From Chitinophaga varians (GTDB taxonomy: Bacteria > Bacteroidota > Bacteroidia > Chitinophagales > Chitinophagaceae): a stretch of DNA of 64,000 nucleotides. The notes under the pieces were generated by a model. That model saw nothing but the letters and a program-made list of their open reading frames with translations, had not been told where the DNA came from and made no database searches. The stretch lies in contig NZ_JACVFB010000004.1 in the NCBI RefSeq assembly GCF_014529945.1, positions 372,001 through 436,000 of the forward strand, written 5' to 3'. The translations under genes were made by a program, and so were the position numbers. Shown piece by piece: positions 52,852 to 61,667 of the stretch; positions within the stretch are counted from its first letter, which is position 1, and every line of letters begins with the position of its first letter.

Positions 52852-53901
52852 TTATTGGATGATACGGATGCGGGATTCGTCTTTCAGGTAAGCGCTGCCG
52901 GAGATGATCAGGGCCTGTGCCTGTTCCATGCCCTGGCTGATGAGCACCTGGTCTTTCTCCATGCCGGCGATGGTGACAGGGATACGACGGGCGGTTTTAT
53001 TGTCGTTGGTCACAAATACATAGCCGCTGTTGCCGTTGCCGTCGAGCAGGGCAGCGTAGGGAATACTCCAGGCAGTACCACCGCCGGTGCCACCTGAGGT
53101 GATGTGGCATCTGCCGAACATACCGGTGGCAATGGCGGCGGGCTTGCTGCCACTGAGCTGTACATCGATCACGAAGGTGCCGCTGGCGGCATCAATGCCT
53201 TCGGATTTGCGTGTGACGGTGCCGGTGAAAGTTTCACCCGGCAGGGAAGGGGTTTCAACGGTAGCTTTGTCGCCGGTGCTGACCTGTGCCCACTCCCTGT
53301 CGGTAACGCCTATACGGAGTAGCCAGTGGGCGCTGCGGGCGCCGTTGATCTGTAATACGGAGGTGCCTGCGGATACAAACTGGCCGGGGTTCGCGAGTTT
53401 GCGGAGCACGTAGCCGTCCTGTGTGGCGCGGATAGCGGAATAGCTTTTGTTGAACTGAGCGGAGCTGAGTTGTTGTTTGGCGATGTCCAGCGCTGTTTTG
53501 CTGTTCTGTAGTTGCTCCAGGGTAGCTACGCTGTCATTGTGCAGATTAAGCGTACGTTGATAGTCACGTTGTGCTTTCTCAAATCCCAGTTGTGCCTGCT
53601 GCACTTGTGCATCTATCTCGGTCAGGTTGAGGGTGGCCAGCAACTGCCCGTTATGCACGGCATCGCCTTCTTTGACGAGGATGGTGTGAATGATGCCATT
53701 GGTTTTGAAAGACAGATTCACCTCATCGTCGGTGGTGAACTGCCCGGATGCGTGGATGGACACGGCGCTGCCGCGTTTTTCCAATGGCATCACCTTTACC
53801 GGTATCACATCAGTGCTGTCTGCATTGCTGGCAGCTGTCTTTTTATCGCCGCAGGCAAACAGCAGCAGGGAGAGCGGTAGGAAAAGGAAACTATTTTTCA
53901 T
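52852..53901 (-). CDS. RND periplasmic adaptor (HlyD/MFP) lipoprotein
   Basis: 349 residues. ATG 53901 gives a lipoprotein signal MKNSFLFLPLSLLLFACG, with lipobox L-F-A-C (Cys17). The lipoyl halves ('FKTNGIIHTILVKEGDAVHNGQLLATLN') and the α-hairpin ('EIDAQVQQAQLGFEKAQRDYQRTLNLHNDSV', cited in parts: 'AQLGFEKAQRDYQRTL') are followed by a β-barrel and a membrane-proximal domain. The upstream in-frame extension to 53952 would run into the tolC gene and was rejected. The RND gene starts 10 bases after its stop; tolC ends 10 bases before its start. Confidence 0.92.
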   Translation of the reverse strand: MKNSFLFLPLSLLLFACGDKKTAASNADSTDVIPVKVMPLEKRGSAVSIHASGQFTTDDEVNLSFKTNGIIHTILVKEGDAVHNGQLLATLNLTEIDAQVQQAQLGFEKAQRDYQRTLNLHNDSVATLEQLQNSKTALDIAKQQLSSAQFNKSYSAIRATQDGYVLRKLANPGQFVSAGTSVLQINGARSAHWLLRIGVTDREWAQVSTGDKATVETPSLPGETFTGTVTRKSEGIDAASGTFVIDVQLSGSKPAAIATGMFGRCHITSGGTGGGTAWSIPYAALLDGNGNSGYVFVTNDNKTARRIPVTIAGMEKDQVLISQGMEQAQALIISGSAYLKDESRIRIIQ

Positions 53902-53911
53902 GGAAATATTT

Positions 53912-55771
53912 TTATGGTTGAACGGATTCGATATTGTAAGAAGCTTGTGCACGTTCTACACCCGCGTAAGCTGTTTGTACGGCGGCCTGTGATACGGCCA
54001 TCTGCAACTGTGCCTGTGTAAGCTGGTTTTGTGCATCCACCAGCTCTATATACAGCAGCTGCCCTTCCTTGTACACCTTCAGCTGATCGCGGTAGTAACG
54101 CTGTGCGAAAGACAATTGGCTTTCTGCGGTAGTCAGGTTGCGTAAAGCGGTCCGGTAGTTATTACCGGCCTGGTACAATTGCAGCTGTAAAGCATCTGTT
54201 GTTTGCGCGGTGGCGTTCTCGATAGCTTGTATGTCCAGCGTGGCTTGCTTAATACGGTATTTGTATTTATGAGAGCCGAACAAGGTCCATTCGAGATTTA
54301 CGCCAAAGAGATAGTAGCGCGACTTATCATCGAAACGAAAGGCGGTAGATTGTGATCCCAGATCGAGGAAGGTACTCAGCCGTGGGATGATATAGGCTTT
54401 CTGCATTTTTTCGTTTAGGCGGTACGCGGTAGCAGCGCTTTTGTATTGTTGTAGTTCTTCTCTTCCGCTGATGTTACCAACAGCAAGGGCAGGAGGTAGG
54501 TTGATCAGCAGGCTGCTGTCCAGCGCAATGTCTGCGTTCAGGTCGCGGTTCAGCAGGAAGTTGAAATACGCCTGGGCATTCTGTTGTTCGTTCAGCGCCT
54601 TGCTGATGGAGGCATCGGTTTTCTCCTTTTCAGTCTGCGAGCGGTATAAGGCGGTGTTGTTGCGGACGCCGTTGCGCACCATGCTCTCATTGATGCGGAT
54701 ACTTTCCTGTATCAGGGAGAGGGCGTTGCGATAGATGGCTACCGCCTGCGATGCCTGATAATATTGAAAGTAGGCGGTTTTGATGTCTTGTACCAGCTGC
54801 CGTTTGTACACATTAACGGCTGCTTGTTGCCGGGTGATGTCTTCCCTTTTGATCTTCTGGTTGTAATATATCTCAGCATTGATCAAAGGCAGACTGGTCC
54901 TGAATTTGGCATCGTAGAAGTTGTCGGGGTTCAGTAATACGGACACGTTGTCTACCTGTGGGAACTGATGACTGTTGGTCAACTGGTTTAGGCTGGAGTA
55001 TACCGGATTCAGCAGGTCGCCAATGGGCATATCGATGGTGCGGCCGCCGCCGGCCTTGGTGTAACTGCCCATGAAAGTGATGTTCGGCCCAAAGAGGCTT
55101 TTGGCTTCCTGCAGGGCTGCCAGTGATTTGTCCAGCTGAAAACGCTGGTCTTTCAGGCCTTTGTTGTTGATGAATGCCTGCCGGATGTATTCGTCGAGCA
55201 TACCGTCGCCGTGTTCAAAGCGGGTGGTGGCGCTGTCTTCATGGCGTGGCGTTGCCGGATGTGTTGTCGCGCTATAAGCGGGGATTGCCTGCGATGTCTC
55301 GTGTACGGCGACCGGTGTGCCTTTGGGGGCGTTCCCTTTATCTGCGTACTGGTCAGCTGCACCATAGGCAGGTGCTTCTGGTGGCGTGTTGTATACCGCT
55401 GCGGGAGTTCCTTTGGTGGCTCCTTTGTCGGCGTACTGAAACGCTGCACCATAGGCAGGTGCTTCTGGCGGCGTGTTGTATGCCGCTGCGGGAGTTCCTT
55501 TGGAGTTTTCGGAGTCTGCATACCGGACCGCTGCACCGTGGACTGGTGCACCTTGTGATGTGCTGTATGCCGCCGCCGGCGCATCTTTCATGGTAGTGCC
55601 GTTTTTCCCGGTTTGCGCCCTCACGCCAACAATAGTGGAGTGTGAGGCGCCAGGTGCCGCCACCAGTGTGTTTTGAGGAGGAATTCCTTTCCCCGCATAT
55701 TGGGCCATCACACCGAATCCTGCTACCAGCAATGGTATTAACATTGCTCCTTTTGTGATGATTGTTGACAT
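53912..55771 (-). CDS. TolC-type outer-membrane efflux protein with N-terminal repeats
   Basis: 619 residues. After a signal peptide (about 1-24) comes a Pro/Ala/Tyr-rich section not found in TolC proteins. It holds four tandem repeats of about 29 residues (63-91, 92-120, 121-150, 151-179) with the core 'GTPAAAYNTPPEAPAYGAA'. From about 190 the normal OEP domain follows, with coiled-coil helices ('DEYIRQAFINNKGLKDQRF', 'AVNVYKRQLVQDIKTAYFQYYQAS', 'YYRDQLKVYKEGQLLYIELVDAQNQ', cited in parts), forming the channel. The repeats add about 120 residues. The ATG at 55771 directly follows operator (c). Head of the efflux operon. Confidence 0.92.
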   Translation of the reverse strand: MSTIITKGAMLIPLLVAGFGVMAQYAGKGIPPQNTLVAAPGASHSTIVGVRAQTGKNGTTMKDAPAAAYSTSQGAPVHGAAVRYADSENSKGTPAAAYNTPPEAPAYGAAFQYADKGATKGTPAAVYNTPPEAPAYGAADQYADKGNAPKGTPVAVHETSQAIPAYSATTHPATPRHEDSATTRFEHGDGMLDEYIRQAFINNKGLKDQRFQLDKSLAALQEAKSLFGPNITFMGSYTKAGGGRTIDMPIGDLLNPVYSSLNQLTNSHQFPQVDNVSVLLNPDNFYDAKFRTSLPLINAEIYYNQKIKREDITRQQAAVNVYKRQLVQDIKTAYFQYYQASQAVAIYRNALSLIQESIRINESMVRNGVRNNTALYRSQTEKEKTDASISKALNEQQNAQAYFNFLLNRDLNADIALDSSLLINLPPALAVGNISGREELQQYKSAATAYRLNEKMQKAYIIPRLSTFLDLGSQSTAFRFDDKSRYYLFGVNLEWTLFGSHKYKYRIKQATLDIQAIENATAQTTDALQLQLYQAGNNYRTALRNLTTAESQLSFAQRYYRDQLKVYKEGQLLYIELVDAQNQLTQAQLQMAVSQAAVQTAYAGVERAQASYNIESVQP

Positions 55772-55786
55772 AATGAACGGTGTTTA
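55772..55786 (-). promoter_or_regulatory. TetR operator adjacent to the tolC start
   Basis: AATGAACGGTGTTTA on the plus strand, matching the site in the regulator's own promoter at 13 of 15 positions. It touches the ATG at 55771. It is an imperfect dyad of the form TRAAC-N3-GTTYA. Confidence 0.65.
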
Positions 55787-55796
55787 TTTATCTTGA

Positions 55797-55817
55797 AAAA
55801 AATAAGCCCCAAGGGCT
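55797..55817 (-). terminator. Terminator-like hairpin in the tolC leader
   Basis: On the minus strand AGCCC TTG GGGCT (55817-55805) is followed by TATTTTTTTT. It lies between the two operators, 34 bases from the tolC start, so it could act as an attenuator in the leader or be the remnant of a repeat. Confidence 0.45.
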
Positions 55818-55837
55818 CTGATTGTCAATGTTTATAT

Positions 55838-55852
55838 ACTGAACAGTGTTTA
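55838..55852 (-). promoter_or_regulatory. TetR operator upstream of tolC
   Basis: ACTGAACAGTGTTTA, one base different from the copy in the regulator's promoter. Downstream on the minus strand is TATATAAA, resembling TATATTTG in the same relative place, suggesting an eroded promoter of the same design for tolC. Confidence 0.65.
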
Positions 55853-55865
55853 ATGCTGTTGCTTT

Positions 55866-55886
55866 AAAAAGGCCCAAGGGCCTTTT
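55866..55886 (-). terminator. Hairpin terminator between the repeat array and tolC
   Basis: AAAAGGCCC/GGGCCTTTT, a nine-base perfect stem with a two-base loop; on the minus strand it ends in CCTTTTT. It would stop transcripts coming from the tetR gene through the array and so isolate the efflux promoter. Confidence 0.6.
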
Positions 55887-55917
55887 ACCTGCCTGGGGGC
55901 AGCGCAATATGTTTTCT

Positions 55918-56515
55918 CTCAACGTCTTACTTCACAACGTGTTACCTCATGTCCTATCAATTGCTGATCTTAACAGCTGGTCTCAATTCTCAGCACTTCA
56001 CCCTCCTCCGCGTCTTACGTCAATTGCTGATCTCGATGCTTAGCGTTTCACTCAATGCCTTCATGCTGATTTCAACAGCTGATCTCAGCATTTGCCCTCC
56101 ACGTGTTACATCTCAACACTTGATCTTAGTTCCCAACCTCTCATCTCTTCATCATCAACGGCCGACCTCAACCCTTCTCAACGTTTCACCTCCACGTCTT
56201 ACAGCTCAACACTGATCCTAGCTCCGAACCTCTCATCTCTTCATCATCAATGGCCGACCTCAACCCTTCTCGACGTTTCACCTCCACGTCTTACATCTCA
56301 ACACTTGATCTTAGTTCCCAACCTCTCATCTCTTCATCATCAATGGCCGACTTCAACCCTTCTCGACGTTTCACCTCCACGTGTTACAGCTCAACACTTG
56401 ATCTTAGCTCCCACCTCTCATCTCTTCATCATCAATGGCCGATCTCAACCCTTCTCGAAGTTTCACCTCCACGTCTTAATCAACAACTAGTCTCAATGCT
56501 CGATGTTTCATCCCG
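55918..56515 (+). repeat. Tandem array of a 92-93 bp unit
   Basis: Four good copies start at 56096, 56189, 56281 and 56374, each CCTCCACGT.TTACA/G..., with unit lengths 93, 92, 93 and 92; a partial copy begins at 56466. The flank 55918-56095 contains degraded versions with words such as TCAATTGCTGATCT. The units are pyrimidine-rich on the plus strand and differ by a few bases. The unit length is not a multiple of three, and no ribosome binding site or family match is present, so I do not regard it as coding. It lies between the tetR gene and the tolC leader. Confidence 0.88.
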
Positions 56516-56546
56516 GTAGTCGTTCTCTGCCTCATATCATGCCACC

Positions 56547-57161
56547 TCAACACCTGACTACATCCAGATATGCCCTGATAGAATCATCGATACTTACATT
56601 CAGCGTTTTGTCCGGCAACTTGCATACCTTCAGCCGTGAACGAAGGTCCAGGCTGATCAGGCCGTGCGCAAAGGCCCAGATAGACATCGCGGCGATGGTC
56701 GGGTCTTTGAAGCGTATCACTTTCTTCTCCACACATTCCGCTACCAGGTGGTACAACGCATCATAAGCAGAATCGCCGTTTTTCCATTTCTCCTCTTCTC
56801 CTTCTGCGTTCATCGGTGCTTTGATGATGAACATCAAATCATACAACTCGGGATTCTGCCGGTAAAAACCAACGTAAGCCCACGCCAGTTGTTCCAGCCT
56901 CTCCAGCGGATCCGCCGCGGTGAGGTTGCGGGCAAAATGCTCCGCCAGCGTCGCAAAAGCTTCCTTTTGCACGTCGTATAACAGCTCGTCTTTGTCTTTG
57001 TAATACAGGTAAATAGTGGCAGGGCTGTATTCTATCTTGTCCGCTATGTTTCTGATAGATACCTTTTCGTAACCCTCTTCCACAAACATCTTGATCGCTG
57101 CGTCCACAATGCGCCTGCGCATATCTGCCCGCTCACGCTCTTTTCTTTCTGCAATGCCCAT
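56547..57161 (-). CDS. TetR-family repressor of the efflux operon
   Basis: 204 residues from ATG 57161 (MGIAERKERERADMRRRIVD). The N-terminal helix-turn-helix ('MFVEEGYEKVSIRNIADKIEYSPATIYLYYKDKDELL', cited in parts: 'VSIRNIADKI', 'SPATIYLYYKDKDELL') is complete. The C-terminal domain has the 'PELYDLMF' motif and a charged 'EGEEEKWKNGD' loop. The upstream in-frame start at 57209 lies beyond the promoter and is excluded. The promoter contains a 15-bp operator that is repeated twice at tolC, so it probably represses both itself and the pump until a ligand binds. Confidence 0.92.
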   Translation of the reverse strand: MGIAERKERERADMRRRIVDAAIKMFVEEGYEKVSIRNIADKIEYSPATIYLYYKDKDELLYDVQKEAFATLAEHFARNLTAADPLERLEQLAWAYVGFYRQNPELYDLMFIIKAPMNAEGEEEKWKNGDSAYDALYHLVAECVEKKVIRFKDPTIAAMSIWAFAHGLISLDLRSRLKVCKLPDKTLNVSIDDSIRAYLDVVRC

Positions 57162-57179
57162 GTGAGAATGTTTACGCTG

Positions 57180-57210
57180 CAAATATACTGAACGGTGTTT
57201 ATTTTCCAAA
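57180..57210 (-). promoter_or_regulatory. Full promoter with TetR operator in the spacer
   Basis: On the minus strand: -33 TTTG (57210-57207), a 19-base spacer and -7 TATATTTG (57187-57180). The spacer contains the operator: read on the plus strand ACTGAACGGTGTTTA (57187-57201). Transcription should start about 57173, 12 bases upstream of the ATG at 57161. Strong evidence for both promoter structure and autoregulation. Confidence 0.8.
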
Positions 57211-57284
57211 TGAACAGAAAGGAATTTTGAATATTTTATTTTAAAGTGTTTTAAATGAGTATTTTACATATTTTAAAAGTGTAA

Positions 57285-60143
57285 TCAGAACTTACGCTGG
57301 AATACCAGGTATATATCATACTGGTTCTGATAATCGGTATTGGTGATCTTCTGATTGATCCAGGTACCGAAAAGCCCCACTGTGGTGCGGTACCGGATCA
57401 CCTTCTGATAACCGGTACCCACGCTATGGGTCAACAGCCCGGATAGCTCCGGGAACCGGATCAACCGGCTACGGTCATCCGGAGAAGTACCAATAGCGGC
57501 TATCAGCGTTACAAATTCCTGCCGGTTGTTCATATAATACCGCGTGGTCAGATTGAAGGCGGTATAAAAGTCGGAAGACTCGCTGATAAAATATGCCCGC
57601 AGATTCACCCAGAAATCCCCGAAAGGACGCGCAATGGAAGTAACACCAGTGAAACTGTTGGTGCTGTCAAGATTCAGATAACGGGCGCCCAGCTCCAGTT
57701 CTATCTGATTATGAAAGGTCTTGAAAATGGAATAGGCTGCCCGCACTTTGGGAAACACTACGTAATCAGAGAAAGCCAGAAGTCCATAAGAATACAACGA
57801 TGGATTATGCGTGTAATACAGTTCTGCCTCTCCCTGTATCCCATTGCCCGTCTGCCTTCCGGCATAATTGGCCCGCAATGCGTAAGACCCTCTCCTGAAA
57901 TAATGCCGGTATTCTACAGTAGCAATATTGTACTTGTTATCGGAGAAGTCATAAGAAGAATTCAGATAGTACAGGGCAAACTGGTTCTTTAGCGTCTTGC
58001 TTTCCAGCATATACCGGTAATCCCTGTTAGGCGTGCTGGGATCAAGTTGCACCACGGAATCCATCACGGCTGCTGCGGCGGCATAGTCCTTTTTATTCTC
58101 CAGGGTGACGGCCCGCTTCAGCATAAACGTTTCATTACCGGGATAATGATGAAGGCCTTCTCCGGCATAAGCCAGCGCGATATCATAATCCTGCCGCTCA
58201 TTATTGATATTGATACAATACAATAAGGCCAACGTATCTTTCGGATTGAGGACCAGCACACTATTATACGCTATCAGCGCACTGTCAGACCGCTGATGCT
58301 GCTGATATGTCCGTCCGGCAGCCATCTGGCTGGTCATAAATGCATTTCTGTATTTAACGGTGTAAGGATACTTTTCCATGAGTCGCTGCGTGATGGCGGA
58401 AGAACCGCTATAATCCTTCATATCATACAACACGGAAGATTTTTTCAATAACAGGTCACGATCATCAGGATAAAACTCCAGCGCCTTGTTGGCATAGATC
58501 AGCGCGCGGTTCAGATGGCCGGTAGCGCTTTGCAGATTGATCATATAATTCAGCGCGTCTTTGTTGGAAGGCTCCACCGTGAGCACCTGCTCCAGCTGCT
58601 GTTTGGCCGGGTCGTAATCTTCCGATTGCATCAGCCCTCTGGCATTGGTCATACGGATATCTGCCAGATTAGCCTTGTAGCGCGGATCGTCAGGGTTGCG
58701 GGTAGCCAGATCGGCCATCAGGCTGGCGGCTTCTTCGTGCTTGCCACTGCCGGCAAGCAGACTGGATTTCTTCAGCTTCAATCGCTCATTGTTGGGCTCG
58801 TAGGCTATAGCCTGGCTGAGGATGTCCAACGCTGCACTGCTGTCTTTCTGCGACAGATAGGTATTGGCCAGCATGTCAAGTACGGCAGTGTTATTGGGAC
58901 TGAGTTTCCGCGCGGCCTCCAATGCGGTCAATGCCTGTTCATACTGCTGGTCGGCCAGAAAATCGCGGCCACTGTTCAATTGCAGCCCTGTCAACCGTTC
59001 TTTCAATTGCGGATTGGGCGACTGCTGATACAGTTTGGTGGCCAGTTCGGCGGCAGCGCTATATTTTTTGTCTTCTTCCAGCATATCCGTTTTTAAAGTC
59101 AGCAAACGGTGGTCGTTCGGGCTGCTGCGCAAACCCTGATTGATCCAGTCCATCGCCTCCTGCCGGGAACCCCGCGCCATGCTGTATCCTATCAGTTTCT
59201 CCAGCGCATCGCGACTATGGCTTCTTTCATATACTGACTGATACAGCGAGTAGGGGTCGGCGTTAGTATAATATTGAGCCGCTTCCATGCGCAACGTACT
59301 CTCCATAGAGCGGGCCTTACTGTCGCCCGGATATTTGCGGATGATTTCCTGCAATACGGACAAGGCCTCCGTATAGGCGTGCATGTCCTGTAAAATACCC
59401 AGTTTGCGCATGAGCAGGTTGTAGGAACCCGGATTGACAGACAACTCACTGTTGACCTGCTCCAGGGCACTGGTATACCGGCTGCCTTTCAAATCGGCTG
59501 CCAGCCCGCCTTCTTTGGCCTCGTCATTCAGTGGGTCTGCTTCCAGCGCTTTGTCAAAACTTTTGCGGGCCATATTGGTATTGCCGGTCTGTTTATAATA
59601 GCGGCCGCTTACCAGATGATGTTCGATATAGGCTTTCCTGATAACCATGTCGGTAGGGTATTTGGTGAACATGAGTCCGGCATAGTTATCCGCCTGCATG
59701 ACTTTATGTTGTGCATCCAGAATGCTGAGCTTCTTCAACATCAGGTCTTTGCTCCCGGGAAAATAATTCAACGCCTGCTCGGTATATTTCAGCGCCTCAT
59801 CGTAATGACCGGTAGACAACTCTATGTTGATGGCATAACTATAGGCATCACGGTACCGGGGACTTTTAGCCATCACCTGCTGAACGTATTTGCGTGCATT
59901 GTCGTACTGTTTCGTTTGCAGGTACAACTTACCCAGCAACAGCTGCTGGTCCACAAAATCGGGCTGCCTGGCCAACGCCTGTTGCGACAGCTCAATAGCT
60001 TTGTTGTAATGTTGTTGGCGGGCTTCCTGGACCGCCTGTTTATAGAGTTCTTCCGGGGTTGACTTATGCTGAAAGAACTGTGCGGACAGCTGTAACGTTG
60101 TACACAGTAACATCATAGACATCAGGGATTTTAAGGCAGTCAT
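57285..60143 (-). CDS. TPR protein with C-terminal YaiO-type outer-membrane barrel
   Basis: 952 residues. The signal peptide (about 1-21, '...TTLQLSAQFF') is followed by roughly 20 tetratricopeptide repeats (about 30-720; repeated 'Y-x-x-A-L/I..' with 'P-x-x' ends, such as 'LYKQAVQEARQQHYNKAIELSQQAL', cited in part). The last about 220 residues form a β-barrel ('NKYNIATVEYRHYFRRGSYALRANY', cited in part; YaiO family), ending in '...YLVFQRKF'. Such TPR-barrel proteins export exopolysaccharides, like BcsC and PgaA. It lies six bases downstream of two GT2 synthase genes, so it probably exports their polymer. Confidence 0.88.
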   Translation of the reverse strand: MTALKSLMSMMLLCTTLQLSAQFFQHKSTPEELYKQAVQEARQQHYNKAIELSQQALARQPDFVDQQLLLGKLYLQTKQYDNARKYVQQVMAKSPRYRDAYSYAINIELSTGHYDEALKYTEQALNYFPGSKDLMLKKLSILDAQHKVMQADNYAGLMFTKYPTDMVIRKAYIEHHLVSGRYYKQTGNTNMARKSFDKALEADPLNDEAKEGGLAADLKGSRYTSALEQVNSELSVNPGSYNLLMRKLGILQDMHAYTEALSVLQEIIRKYPGDSKARSMESTLRMEAAQYYTNADPYSLYQSVYERSHSRDALEKLIGYSMARGSRQEAMDWINQGLRSSPNDHRLLTLKTDMLEEDKKYSAAAELATKLYQQSPNPQLKERLTGLQLNSGRDFLADQQYEQALTALEAARKLSPNNTAVLDMLANTYLSQKDSSAALDILSQAIAYEPNNERLKLKKSSLLAGSGKHEEAASLMADLATRNPDDPRYKANLADIRMTNARGLMQSEDYDPAKQQLEQVLTVEPSNKDALNYMINLQSATGHLNRALIYANKALEFYPDDRDLLLKKSSVLYDMKDYSGSSAITQRLMEKYPYTVKYRNAFMTSQMAAGRTYQQHQRSDSALIAYNSVLVLNPKDTLALLYCININNERQDYDIALAYAGEGLHHYPGNETFMLKRAVTLENKKDYAAAAAVMDSVVQLDPSTPNRDYRYMLESKTLKNQFALYYLNSSYDFSDNKYNIATVEYRHYFRRGSYALRANYAGRQTGNGIQGEAELYYTHNPSLYSYGLLAFSDYVVFPKVRAAYSIFKTFHNQIELELGARYLNLDSTNSFTGVTSIARPFGDFWVNLRAYFISESSDFYTAFNLTTRYYMNNRQEFVTLIAAIGTSPDDRSRLIRFPELSGLLTHSVGTGYQKVIRYRTTVGLFGTWINQKITNTDYQNQYDIYLVFQRKF

Positions 60144-60149
60144 AGTACG

Positions 60150-61655
60150 TCATTTAAGTTTGGGAAAGGGGGCTGTCGGTTGACCGAAGCCTTGCCGTTG
60201 CATATTGCCCCACGGTGTTTTTTTACCGGTAAGAAAAAACCAGTATCCGCGCAAAGCAAAAAACATAATCAGCGGATGATAGATAAAAGGTTCCAGATAA
60301 GCCATCAGGGCTAACCCCATTACCTCCCGCCAGCTGCGGTAATAACGGTAGGTGAGCTGGTCCCAGCAGATAGCCAGCGTGGTGATCATCACGGAATACA
60401 GATAGGCGAATATCAGCAGGATGGTAGCATACAACCAATATACCTGATGCGTGAAAATCAGATAGAGATAGATGATCAGGCCCACAAACTCAATGATGGG
60501 GGCGAGAAATTCGAAGAACAGATTGTAGGGCAATACGAGCATGCCCAGCTTTTTATAACGGGGGTTGAAGATCAGCTGACTATGCATGTTCATGATCTCT
60601 GAAAGGCCGCGGCCCCAGCGGGTGCGCTGCCGGCCGAAGATGGTCATATTAGGCGGTCCCTCTGTCCAGCATTGTGTAGTAGGAATATACCGGATGGCAT
60701 ACTGCTGATGGTTGTCCATCATATAGGCAGACATCCGGGTAACGATGTCCATATCTTCTGCAAACGACTTGCTGTCATATCCACCAGCCTTGATGGCTAT
60801 TTCTTTGTCAAACAAACCCAGTCCGCCGGATACATTGGGTACGCTGTTCATCATGCTCCAGCCCACTTTCCCCAGCACGTAAGACCGTACATATTCCATT
60901 TCCTGAAAGCGTGGCAAAGGGTTCATCGGCGGCCGTACCCGCAGGATCTCGCCTTCTTCTACTTCGCAGGAATTGGCGATGCGCAGCGTGGCGCCGGTGG
61001 CGATCACGCGCTTACTGTCTTCTGTTACATGTACGTGACCACACTCCGGACATGGTTCACCTACTTCTTTGGTCTGTCGTAGCTCTTCGGTCATAAAGGG
61101 TTTTACCATGCGCAACAAAGTATCTTTCTCTAACACAGAATCTACATCGGTACACAAAAAATAGTTAAAGGAAGCCGCATTGATACCCGCATTGGAGGCA
61201 TCGGCCTTGCTTTTGCCATTTATTTTGTCGATGACCAGCAGTTTTTCATATGCAATATTGATCGATTTGAAAAACCGTCGTACCGGCTGGGTTTTGATTC
61301 TCTCGTGATAGGCAAACTCAATTTCGATCAGTTCAAAAGCCTTTATCAATTTGTTCAGCGTATCATCTGTACTGCCATCGTTGATGATAATGACTTCAAA
61401 GCGTGTATAGTTCAGTGTTAGTAGGGAGCGCACGTTGGAAATGATGGTCAACCCTTCGTTGAAGGCCGGTGCTATCACGGAGATGCCCGGCGCCAGCGGT
61501 GATTCGAGCAGCTGGTTAAAATCGGTGAAACTGTTGTGCTTCCGGAACAGCTGTATCGACCGGTAAGAGAGCACGGCGAGTATGCCATACATCAGCAGGA
61601 TGAAGGCGCCGTATATAAATATCAGGGTGCTGAGCAATATTTTGAGTGAATACAT
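60150..61655 (-). CDS. Membrane GT2 glycosyltransferase (polysaccharide synthase-like), copy 1
   Basis: 501 residues. An N-terminal helix, then the GT-A domain: 'VIIINDGSTDDT' (Asp93), the 'CTDVDSVL' DxD (Asp170/Asp172), the acceptor-site ED in 'SFAEDMD' and 'GRQRTRWGRGL' (the Q/R-x-x-R-W motif of processive GT2 enzymes). Four or so helices follow. It resembles PgaC/IcaA and hyaluronan synthases. It carries an insertion (about 188-215) with C202-P-E-C205-G-H-V-H, a possible zinc knuckle, absent from the paralogue next door. Starts 12 bases after the stop of copy 2. Confidence 0.92.
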   Translation of the reverse strand: MYSLKILLSTLIFIYGAFILLMYGILAVLSYRSIQLFRKHNSFTDFNQLLESPLAPGISVIAPAFNEGLTIISNVRSLLTLNYTRFEVIIINDGSTDDTLNKLIKAFELIEIEFAYHERIKTQPVRRFFKSINIAYEKLLVIDKINGKSKADASNAGINAASFNYFLCTDVDSVLEKDTLLRMVKPFMTEELRQTKEVGEPCPECGHVHVTEDSKRVIATGATLRIANSCEVEEGEILRVRPPMNPLPRFQEMEYVRSYVLGKVGWSMMNSVPNVSGGLGLFDKEIAIKAGGYDSKSFAEDMDIVTRMSAYMMDNHQQYAIRYIPTTQCWTEGPPNMTIFGRQRTRWGRGLSEIMNMHSQLIFNPRYKKLGMLVLPYNLFFEFLAPIIEFVGLIIYLYLIFTHQVYWLYATILLIFAYLYSVMITTLAICWDQLTYRYYRSWREVMGLALMAYLEPFIYHPLIMFFALRGYWFFLTGKKTPWGNMQRQGFGQPTAPFPKLK

Positions 61656-61667
61656 AATCAGACAGCG

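Noticed and set aside
56092..56490. Open frames through the 92-bp array
   Set aside because: Frames shift between units (92 versus 93 bp) and the translated sequence is a low-complexity repeat; no start signal.
55240..56515. Homology between the TolC coding repeats and the 92-bp array
   Set aside because: The unit lengths are similar (87-90 versus 92-93 bp), but the base sequences do not match on either strand.
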